Of a stretch of DNA of 60,000 bases, positions 43,801 through 55,800 are shown in pieces (the first letter of the stretch is position 1; each line of letters starts with the position of its first letter). The notes under the pieces were generated by a model, which worked only from the letters and a program-made list of their open reading frames with translations, did no database searches and was not told the origin of the DNA. The stretch is from contig NC_079886.1 in NCBI RefSeq assembly GCF_029227915.1, positions 19,570,501 to 19,630,500 of the forward strand, written 5' to 3'. The position numbers and the translations under genes are program-made. Origin of the DNA: Hydractinia symbiolongicarpus. Lineage: Eukaryota; Cnidaria; Hydrozoa; Anthoathecata; Hydractiniidae.

Positions 43801-46800
43801 TTGAATGTGATTAGAGTTGATAAACTTGTTTTGTGTTGCACATTTGTTGTAGTTCTTAAACCAATATTTAGTTTTATTAAAGTCTCCTGAAAATATACAG
43901 CCTAGTGCACTATTGGTACTGTACGAAAGCTGGTACTGTTACTGTTACTAAAAGTCTGCTTCAACATTAATTCTAAAAAAAACAACACACACATTAAAAT
44001 AAAATGTTGGAGCTTAAAAAAATGAATTTTCTTTTAGTTCCAACTCCTCCAATACTAATGGAAAATTATTCAAACACATCTGTAACCAGCATTAGGATAT
44101 GCTGGAGAAAACCAGACCCACTAAATGGTGTGCTAACTGGATATGCTTTGAGATATATTGCTGCAACCAATTCTAGTGATGCTGGTGCAAAGTATCCACG
44201 ACCAACAGATACAAGTTGGGAAATCAAAAATTTAGGTGTGAAATCGATGTTGCACTAATTTGTTATTTTGTTTTAATGATTGCTTGTGTGTTACATTCTT
44301 TACAAATTGTGTATTTTGAACAAGACTGTGGATTAGGTATGTTTCTGTTGACTTTTTTTTGTCAGTATCTAACTATAACTGTCTGTTTTTTAGATTCATA
44401 CACATTATATAACATTTCACTGTATGCTATAACCATTGGTGATGGACCACCAGACATGAAACAGTACCATACCAGTTCAGCTTGTTAGTAAATATTTTGA
44501 TTTTAATAATGTTATTTTTGTTGTTGTTGTCACTAATGTTTTATTTTGCAACACAGTTAATCTATTCTGAGAAATTTAATATTTTAAACATGATTTGCAA
44601 CTAAAGATATGTAACTTTATTTGTAATGGCTTATTTAGCTCCAGCTGGTCCGCCAAAAGATATAAAAGTTGATTCCAAAACATCATCAAGTATAACGTTA
44701 ACATGGAATCAACCTGAAAAACCAAATGGAAAAATTCTTAAATACATTGTTTCCTATCGTACCACAAACATTCGAGAACCGCTTTCCAAAGACGTATCTT
44801 CAAATACAAAATACACAATTGAAGATTTAAATCCTAACACATATTACGAAGTTCAAGTTGCATGTGAAAGTGAAGGTGGTACTGGACCTTACTCAGTTGG
44901 GAGTCGTATTCAAACTGAAATAACCAGTAGGTCTCCATAGTTTTAATTATTATTATTTTCTAATATTGTGCTTGTTGCATTTTGTCATCTTTTAATTTTT
45001 CTTCTATAGTATAATTATTATATTAGGGAAATACATATATGATATTATTTTTTTAACATAGGCCCTCCTCCTCCACCAACAGTTGTAACACCAACTCTTT
45101 TACCAACGTGGCATACCATCACAATTAATTTATGGAAAGCTTCAGATATGTATGGAAGTGTAAAGTAAGTTTTTTGTTTGTTTGTTTTTTTGGATAAATT
45201 TTACCCCTATTTGCTCCAGTCTTTTTGACTAGGGGTAATAGGCCTCTCCCAACGTACCTGATGCTCAAAACTCATTTATTCTAAAACTAGATACCCTGAT
45301 TATTTTCTTATTTATTTTTAACAAGAAAAAAACTTGTAATATTTTTTAGAGATATAGCAGCATCAAAAATTTGTTTTTTCTGGTCAAACATTTTTTAGGT
45401 CGTTGGGGCTTTATAATGTTGTAGCATTAAAAAGTTGTTTTTCTAGGAAAACATTTTTGAAGTCGTTGGAATATGTGGTTTTTTTTGGTTGCCTGATTAT
45501 CATTGCCAGATTACAATATCTTTAAGTTTTGGAAACCCGAATTTTTAGAAAGCAGAATAACCAACATTTTGTGGGCAGTGATCCTGCATCTTATAAGTCC
45601 CTACAATCAACGAAAATAAAGTTGTAACAATATGACTTCTAGTATTTTTTTACCTGCTCCCTCTCTCCTCAACCCTGTTACAGTATTGACCTTAATTTAT
45701 ATCTTTGAATCCAACCTGCAGCTATTGATACAGTAACAAGTGGGGAGGAGGAATTTCAATTATTCTTGTTATTTTTTGCCACGATTGTAGCTTTTTCTAC
45801 AGCTAAGTGGTGAGTTCATAATTGTTACTTTCCCTAATCATGATAGGACCTAATAAATTGCATATATATAAAAAGAATAATTTTATTCTTACTTTAGATT
45901 TTACTATATTGTTGTCTTGGAAGCTTCAAAAGATGCTCAGGGTAAACCAATGAAACCAAGCAGAACACCCGACTCTTATAAAAATAATGAAATTAAAACT
46001 TACGAAGAATATGTTACTGCACGTGGAGCTGGAAATATTTATCCATACATAACTGCACGTTTAACTAGACAGGAAGTTGGCGATGGGAAACTATTTGTGA
46101 TTGGAAATGGTGAAACAAGCTCAAGAACACGAAGAACTGTCAAAATATACACTAATGGTCCTTTGTATTCACAATCAACATACTTTTACTCTCAAAGAGC
46201 ACACAGCTCTGAGGTTTGCATTTAAAGTTATTCTTGGTAGAGTAAAAAGAGGGGGGTATTAAATATTTGGGTGACCATTCACTGCAAAAATGCTTTAAGA
46301 GTATTTGTTTATGTCTTTAGAATTTGCACACGTCTGATAAACAATGGGGTGGACCGTATGTTACTGGTATGTTCTGTCTGGTTTGGGTATAGCTGTGTTG
46401 CAAAAGCAATCTATGTCATAAAATTGGTGTTTTGCACACAAAATATGAATCATCTCTTGTTGACATTGATAAGTACTTCAGTGAATAATCACATAACATA
46501 GAGCCGGCAACATTTGTGTTCCTTGTGTTTAATTATGTTAGAACATATTTCATTTTTGATATCACGCTTTTTGTTATCTAGGTAAAAAACCAGTTGACTT
46601 ATCATCTTCACCAGCAGGCGCGATAGCTGGTGGAATAGTGACAGCTATTGTCATCATTCTAATCATCGCTGCAGCTGTTTATTATTACAGGTGCTGAATC
46701 TTTAATTCTTGTTTTGTTTATTTATCTTTCTGAAACATAAGTTATGACTTCGCGAATTATAAAGTGTCACTGTAATTGAACTTGATTATAAATAATATGT

Positions 46801-49800
46801 TTCCATTTCTGAAATGTTACCTTAGAAAACGATTCTTTCAACCTGGTCGCAAACCATCTTATGAACCAGGAAATACAAATGAAACTTTTGAGTTGGATGA
46901 ACCAGTTCATAGACCATCAGGTAGCAATCATACACTGTAGAAGAAATTGTATGTACCATTTCATTGTAGGAGTTCCATTTTGTGAAACCTAATTAAAAGG
47001 GTCAAAGTGTTCCTCTGGAGCATCATTTAGTCCATGACGACAGACTTATAATTGTAGAAAATGTCTTTGTCAATTAGTAAATTTTTAAGGTTTTTTATTT
47101 GCTTTTTCTCAGCTGTCCTCCCAGTTTTGTTGTAAATCTTAGACAATAAAAAGTATCTACAATTATCTTATTTGTGTTTAGCACATCCAATCAAAGTAGA
47201 GAATTTCTCTGCTTATGTTCGCAATTTATCCAAAGATGGGAAGTACTTGTTTTCAGAAGAATTTAAGGTATAAAATTTCGTGTTCATATTTTAACAGTTA
47301 AACAGTCCTCTCACAAGCTATTTGTTGTCCCATTTGCACACCATATATATAAAACGTTTATATTTTTTGTCATATCCAGCTTATCCAAAATGGTAGAAGT
47401 GGATATAGTTGCATGTATGAACATTCAAATCACCCAATTAATCGAGACAAAAATCGATACAATAACATCGTTGCATGTAAGTTAAAATTACTTCGTTTTT
47501 TGTTGAATTAATGGTTGCCTGTGTTGTTGTATTATATTCGTTGATCTTTTCAAATCACATTGGCGCGCAGCATTTACCGAGGAAAACTGTGTAACTTGAA
47601 CTTATAAATGTTTTTTCTTTCTTATTTTAACTGTTGCTCATAGGAGAGTGCACAAGGTACATGACATTTCACGTCGTCATATTTTGGCAAATTTGATAAA
47701 TTTTCATAAATACGAATAGGAATATTGCAATTGGTTTTATAGTAAAAACAAATAAAAAAAACTAATTTTAATTCCTGTGTTTCTTATATGTATTTACTAT
47801 TACCTTATGGCAAATGTTGATAATAAAAAGAGTGGTTTTAAGGTTTCAATTTTTCTTCACTTCATTATTATACTATTAAAGATTTTATACTGCTACATCT
47901 GCAAACTTGTTCTTTCAGTTTCATTTCTGTGTCAATTGTTCTTTCAGTTTCATTTCTGTGTCAATTGTTCTTTCAGTTTCATTTCTGTGTCAATTGTTCT
48001 TTCAGTTTCATTTCTGTGTCAATTGTTCCTGTTTCCTGTCTGAATCACCTGATAAACAATAACGATGTTTAAAATTCGTATTTTTTAAATAATGTAAATA
48101 AAGTGCAGGTCAGAAATGAGCAATAACTTCTGCTTGAGTTTTAGGATTTTGAAAGAGCAGAACCAAACATTTTGTTGCTCGTCTGTTTTTATTTCGCAAA
48201 AAATTTTCTGGACTTTTTAAAACATATAGTTGTTTTCAGAAGAATTAAAATCTGATACAGCTTTCAGTAAATTAGGAAATTCGGAAGGATTTTAGATATT
48301 GTATTTCAATTTCCAGATGTATCAAGGAACTTTTTTTTTAATCAATGGTATAATTATTACGAAAGTCTGTGTCGATCTTTTTTCCAATTGTTTGGCTCCA
48401 GTTGTTGGGATGTATGTTGCTTTTAAAACGTGTGTAAAATATTGTGATATTATTCATTTTAGATGATCATACAAGGGTGCTGTTAAAACCGACTGAAGGA
48501 ATACCTGAGTCAGACTATATCAATGCAAATTATATTGATGTAAGATTTTGGATGTTGATTTATTGGTGTGTTTATGACACGATAAAAAGTACCTGTGTTG
48601 CACTGGTCATCATCTATGGGGTTATATACAAAAAATAATGATACTGGCATTGACCATAAATTGTGTATAATAAAATTAAAAACCTTTAGTCAGAGATGGG
48701 TTTCTATTTTATCCATTAATGATATGTTCCATGTTAAAACACTAACCAGTGATGTAAGTAGTTTTTTGATGTTTTAAAATTTCACATGTGCAGGAAGGGG
48801 ACTACAAGAAGTATAATACCCTTTATTGCTGACATTGAGATATATTAAAATAAAAGTAGCAATTCCAACAACTGTATTATTTTAGATGGTCTAAGGTAAC
48901 TTTTGCATGCTTTCATATCCCTACCAAAATGGTTAGGTTAATCTATATTATAAGGCCCGTATACGTCTGCCTGTCTGTCTGTCTGTCACGCAAAATGGTA
49001 GCTTAGCTACGCAATAGCGAGAAGCACGCAATGCGGTATAAAAAGGACGGGCGAACCCGTGGATTTTTCACGGGCTAACTATTAGTAACCCCCTTATACC
49101 CCTGACTGTTTTAACTTTATTATAAATGAAACCGTTTTCGTTTATCGTTTAAGTTAAACACGGAAACGATAGTGCCTCAACTTTTAAAAAGCTTTGTGTG
49201 CGAAAAATGAATATAAATAATGTGAATTTTTTTACCTAGGGTTATAATGGACAATCATCTTATATTGCAACACAAGGTAATGCTTTTATTTTATTTATTT
49301 TTTTTTATTTGTGTTCTTTTTAACGTGTGAGGTAGGAAATGTAAATTTACAATGGTTTTTAATTCCAGGTCCACTTGAAAACACATGTGATGACTTCTGG
49401 AGAATGTGTTGGGAGCAAAACGTTAGCAGTGTTGTCATGTTGACAGGACTTGAAGAGAATGGTCGAGTATGTGTACATTGATTATTGTAAATTTATATAC
49501 AGAGGAAAAATTTAACTTGATCATAGAAATATCAGTTAAACCCAATAATGAAAAAATCAGGAAAATTTTAACCAAATCCAAAAAAAATTATGGAACTTTT
49601 AACCCAATCAGGGAAAAATCGGAAATCACGCAGATTTACAACCTATTCCACATATTTTTTACATCAATTCATATTAAAATAAGATTATTGTTTGTTTTAA
49701 AAAAATATTTCTTCTAAAGGTTATTTGTTCTGCATAAGCCTAGGAATTATTCAATGAAAGTTATTAGTGGTTTTTGTAGAATACAAGGTCAACGTGATTA

Positions 49801-52800
49801 TTAAACGTGTTTCTTTCTCCTCTAGATCAAGTGTTATCAATACTGGCCAGAGGTTGGATCGATATGTTATGGACGAATGCAAGTGACGTTAACCGAATCC
49901 AACTATTTACCAAATTATGTTGTTCGTTCCTTTAGTTTGTTACATTCAGAGGTATGAGTTTTTTCGGCCTATGAAAGGAAAATTGGACTTTGTTTGAAAA
50001 GCACTTAAAAAAATAAAATAATTGCTGGAATAAAGAAGATTTATTTCTTTTATCCAAGGTCTAACCGTTTGCACCCGATTAAATGCACTGGACGTTTATT
50101 TAAAAATCAGTAATTTACCCCGGGAGTTTTTTTAAAAATCAGTAATTTACCCTGGGCGTTTATTTAAAAATCAGTAATTTACCCAGGGCGTTTATTTAAA
50201 AATCAGTAATTTATCCTGGGCGGTTATTCGAGTACAGTGGTTTAATTAGAGAAGGCGTATAAAATCGTGTTTTAAAAAGCATATTTTTTTCACCAACCAT
50301 TGACCTTCCTTTTGGTGCTGAAATCAGTGGAAATACCATTACCTTTTTTGTCTTTCGGTATTTTATCAGATAAGGTTGTGAAATTTTTTTAAGCTGTAAT
50401 CAGTAATTAGCTGCTTATGTTTGTCTTATTTAAATAAAACATATCTATTATCTGTGTATATCTAAAGAAAATGCTGTTTTAGTACCCTGGAACAGAGCGA
50501 TTCATCCGTCATTTCTCCATTTTAACTTGGCGTGATCATAGCACAGCAAACTCGCAAGAATTATTAGCTTTCATACGACGCGTCAATCAAGAAACACAAG
50601 GTTCTGGTCCTGTTGCTGTTCACTGCAGGTTTGGTTTTTCTGCTATAAAATTTCAGAATATACACAGAGGTTGAAAAGGCAGAAAATAAGGGGGTATTTC
50701 ATGAAGAAGCTCTGAAAACGTGAGCCCTGGAAACGTCATGAAATTACTGTTAATTTCGTGCTGGCGCGGAAGTTAATTACTTTTAATCTGCTAAATCTGT
50801 AAGGTTAAACTACTTGAATTATTTTACTTTTTAAAAAAGGTGAGACCCTTTTTTCAGAATAGTATGGTAAATTCTTGTAAAAAGTCAACCTGTATCAACT
50901 TGTTACATCTATTTATCTCCTTTTTTGGAGACTATATTGAAAATAAATAATTACTTTACACACACACTAAAAATAAATATCTTAGAAAGAAAATTTTCCT
51001 AAAAAGTCTTACTAAATTAGCGTTAACCCAAACTTACTTACTCTAGCAAGAAAAGGGTTGAGAATTTTATGGAAAAGAAATTTCTGCTCAAGTCGTTATC
51101 GTCGACAAATTTTGACCGGGGTATAAAATTGAAAAACACACGCAGTAAAGTAAACTTTTCAACTGGATGCAGTAGGATCTCTTGCACAAAACTGACATAT
51201 ATTTTTCTTCCTTTCTCTTGTTTTATTTCTTTCAATGTTTTATTTGTCTTTCTTTTTGCATATTTTTTTATATTTCTTGCAAACTTTTTTTGGGATTAAG
51301 AGCCTGAAAATCTTACTTACGTACTGACTTAACGTTTACTGGTTTTTGTTCAATACATACAATAGGAGTTTTATCATTTGTTTGTGATGTGTAAGCTTGA
51401 TATATTAGAAGCATATTTCTTCACCATAGCGCTGGTGTTGGACGCACAGGAACGTATATCACAGTCGACGTCAATCTACAGCGCATCACTTCAGAACGAA
51501 ACGTTGAAGTATACAATTACTTGCAGCATATTCGAAGTCAACGTAATTACATGGTGCAAACTGAGGTAAGCGCAAGTAATATTAAACAAGACGTATGATA
51601 TACGTAAACAACCTCGCGAATAAAGTTTACAAAAATCTGTCTATTAAATTGTGATTTCTGTTACAAAGTTAGACACGACATATTTTGCTATTCAGATGGG
51701 CAATAACATTTCTTGTGGACTACGCAGTTATTTTTCGAAATTGATTTGTGAGATCTTCTTAAACGGAAAATTCCTCGAAATTTCAATTTTCGTTGGGTCA
51801 GTCTGGGGTAAACCGACTGACAGAAAGAAGAAAGCGAGAACGAGAAATTCTTTTCGCTACAAAAAGAATTTCGTTCTCGTAATTATTTATATATGGTGGA
51901 GCGTCTTCGTTTTTCTCTTACGTATTGTTGTGGAAATTTTATTTTTCGCAGACTACTTTCCAGGCATTTGGGGAGACCTTAATTCTGCCTATATTCACTT
52001 TTGAAAACTTTGGTGGAAACACCTTTACTTTACCAGTTAGTTAAATAAAGCTTGTGAACACTAATCTTATCTTTTTAAAAAATAAACAATATGCAGGCGC
52101 TGCATAAACTATCTCGCTATTGAAAATGCACAACTATGAAACATCCACAATGCAACCCAATTTTACAATTTCTGCTAATAAAAAATACAGCCTATCATTC
52201 ATGGTTGAAAGTCGCGCGATTGAAACGTTTATGATCTTAAACTCCATTTAGGTGACAAAAATCAAAATTTTGATGTCACTATCATATTCAGCATACTTTT
52301 TTTGTTAACTGTGCCAATTTTTGTCGAAAATAAAGTATTTTAATTTTCGAACCAATTTTGGCCTAAAATGACATTTAGGTGACAAAAAATCAAAATTTTA
52401 ATGTCACCATGTTCGGCATACTTTTTTTGTTAACTTTGCCAAGTTTTGTCTAAAATAGTTTTAATTGTTGGACCAATTTGGCCTAAAATGACGTTAGGTG
52501 ACAAAAATCAAAATTATGGTGTCACTATTATGTTCAGCATACATACTTTTTTTGTTAACTGTGCCAAGTTTTGTCGAAAACAAATACCAAATTTGGCCTG
52601 AAACGTCATTTAGATGACTTCCAAGTACTTAGAGAGTTTAGGTACGAAATTTAAATCTGTGATGTTGCAATTGATTATTTCGGACATAGTTAGCTACGAG
52701 TTAGTAAAAAGAAAAAAAAAGTAAAAATAGTTACCATGATGAGATTCGAACACACGACTACTCCCGTGTCGGTGCTCAGAGAGGCAAAAATTTCCATTCT

Positions 52801-55800
52801 TGTAGGACACATTTGCGTTTTAATACAAGCTTACGAGCTTGTAAAAACTGTCTGTTAGTCCGTGAGAGTATCCAGGGGTTCGTTCACCCCTTGTACATAT
52901 TCCGGTCTACAGACTATAGCCCGTCGTACACATTCCGGTTCACAGATTATAGACTGCCGTACGTATTTGGTGTACAGATTATAGCCCGTCGTACATAATC
53001 CGGTCTTCAGGTTGTGGACCACCGTACAAAATCCGGGTATACTTGCTAGCCCAGCGTAGCAATTTGGCTACCATTTTGAACAAACTACGCGCATTAATAA
53101 AGGAGATTTTTTTACTTGGTTAATTTGTTTCGGGATGCTCTTTTTTTCATTTAGTGCAGTGTCCGCTTTATATTCTGATGCTGTTTTTCGCATTTTCTAC
53201 GTGCATGTTGTTCTCAAAACTAGAAAATTACAGTGATGTTATCAATAAAATAACATTGTTTTGTTTCCACAGAAATTGGGTTTCTGACATTACAATGCCA
53301 GTGAGTTGCGCGTAGAGTGTCCCACTATAGTGTTGTATCACTATATTTTGTTTTGTTTTTCAGGCACAGTATATTTTCATCCACGATACGCTGTTGGAAT
53401 ACTTGACATTTGGAGTGACGGAAGTTCAAGTTCGAGATTTGCGTGACTATATTAAGAAGTTAAAACAGCCTGCAGATGGTGGAGCGGAAATGAATGTTGA
53501 TAAAGAATTTCACGTAAGATTTTTTGCCCTTAATGTTATTTGTAAGTCCCTATTCTGAGCTGAGAAAGAAGATGGATTGATATTTATTTGCAATGCTTAC
53601 GTTACTGTTATTTGGATGCCAAAATCTTCAATTTAACAGAAGTGTGAACGTTTAGGTCTATTGATACCACTTTTATGTTATGAGTATGTTGTGGTTTATC
53701 CCCATATTGTTTTAGTAGATACGAATTAATGTCATGCTCATTTCTAACGCTTTTTTTAAAGTTTACCTCCCGTTTAAAACAAGTTGGTTTCATACGGCAG
53801 AGCCGGAAATGCTTGTAAATCTTTTTATTTTTTGCGCAAGCAACAAATTTGCCTTCCGAAATACAGGTCTTAAAATTTTAGCTGATTATGTTAAATTATG
53901 ACATCATAAGTTTGATGCTAAAGAACAATTGCTGATATGTATTAATATTATATATGTTTACAATATAAAACTTATCGCATACCTTGATCAACCCTTAAAA
54001 CAGCACGTCATTTATCTCTATAATAATACGCCAGTTCCGTGTCTCTGTGACAGGCAAAGTTGATATCGTCATTTTCCTTTGATGTTACCGAAAAATGCAT
54101 GTCTAATATGTTAAATTTTCTGACGTTACGACGCGACGTCAATAGCACTACTTTAACGTCAATATCCTATATTAAATTAATGAAGCCATTACAGTGCACC
54201 TAAAATTTAGAGGCCAAATAACTTGGAAACGAGTTGGTGACGTCAATGTTTTTTAACCGCGTGGGTAACTAGGGACCACCTGGGACCAATTTGGGTAATT
54301 TTTCCAAACCCGGTCCCCAAATCCGTTTCGGAATGAACGGGTTTATGACGTCATCAAAAAACCTTTAAACCACAATATTTCCGTAACCGTTGGTCAAAAG
54401 TACATGATCCTATACATTTTCTTGATCAGCGTTTCAAGATCTATACGAGGCAGGCAACAGGTACATGAATTTCTGAAAAAATTTTTTTTGTGTTTTCACG
54501 GGCCTTTGCTGACGTCAGGACAATTTTTAAACACTTATATCTCTTTTTGCGTTCCTCGAAAACATATCATCCTGCACATTATTTTGATCAGCGTGATTCA
54601 ACCTCTACACATTACAATAAAATAATATAATAAATTTCTCTAACTTTTTTGGGATCTTCACTGCTGACGTCAGCAAAATATCTAAAACAACTTATTTTTC
54701 TATTGCCCATCTGCCTAAGTGGATTTCTCCACGGGCCTTATAGACTAGTCTCTATAATAATACGCTAATTCCGTGTGTCTGTCTGTCACTTTTGCAAAGT
54801 GGATTACATTCTTCAAAATTTTCTTTAACAAATTCTTTAAAACATCGCCTATAAAATTGTTCTGTAATTTACCAAACTTTACCGATAAAATAGTATTGAC
54901 GTCAAAGGAAAGTTAATTAAGATTAGTGAAGCCATTACTAAAATATTGAGGCCAAATAACTTGGAAACGAGTTGGTGACGTCAATTTTTTTTCACCGTGT
55001 GGGTAACTAGGGACCACCGGGGACCAATTTGGGTAATTTTCCAAACCTGGGTCCCCAAATCCGTTTCGGAAAGAACGGGTTTATGACGTCATCAAAAAAC
55101 CTTTAAACCACAATATTTCCGTAACCGTTGGTCAAAAGTACATGATCCTATACATTTTCTTGATCAGCGTTTCAAGATCTATACGAGGGAGGCAACAGGT
55201 ACATGAATTTCTGAAAAAAAATTTTTTTGTGTTTTCACGGGCCTTTGCTGACGTCAGCACAATTTTTAAACACTTATATCTCTTTTTCCGTTCCTCGAAA
55301 ACATATCATCCTACACATTATTTTGATCAGCGTGATTCAACCTCTACACATTACAATAAAATAATAAAATAATTTTCTCTAACTTTTTTGGGATCTTCAC
55401 TGCTGACGTCAGCAAAACATCTAAAACAACCTATTTTTCTATTGCCCATCTGCCTAAGTGGATTTCTCCACGGGCCTTATCGACTAGTTTCAAATATATA
55501 TGACATCTTCCATTAATTATCAAAACTAAGTCTAAAATTTTAACTAGTGATGAAGTTTTTTCAAAAATCCATAGACAATTTCCCAGCTCTTTCATGTAAA
55601 CCCAACTTATTTTTCGCGGAAGGTAAGCTTTTAAGTTTTATTAATTTTTTTTATTATTTTTTATTATTTCTGTCGTTTTTAAAGAGGGAGTTTTATTGCT
55701 ATGGTCAAAGAATTCTATTCCGCCTGCCTGCGGAAACCTTCGCTAAAACAAACAAAACAGTTAAAATTATTTCAGTTGGAATATTCCCTGCAGTAAAGAT

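Larger units (their letters stand above)
51566..53363. other. RPTP D1 intron with several repeats
   Basis: The intron before the last D1 exon holds three tandem 120-bp units, a tRNA-like SINE fragment and a 33-bp repeat, each listed separately. The 117-codon frame at 51651-52004 has no recognised motif and is treated as chance. Confidence 0.6.

Noticed and set aside
51651-52004. 117-codon plus-strand frame in a D1 intron
   Set aside because: No motif, no family resemblance, and it lies between two well-joined D1 exons.
54404-55372. Two near-identical frames starting [13 protein letters not shown]
   Set aside because: They are the same part of the 735-bp tandem repeat units, with no conserved protein pattern in the decayed third copy.
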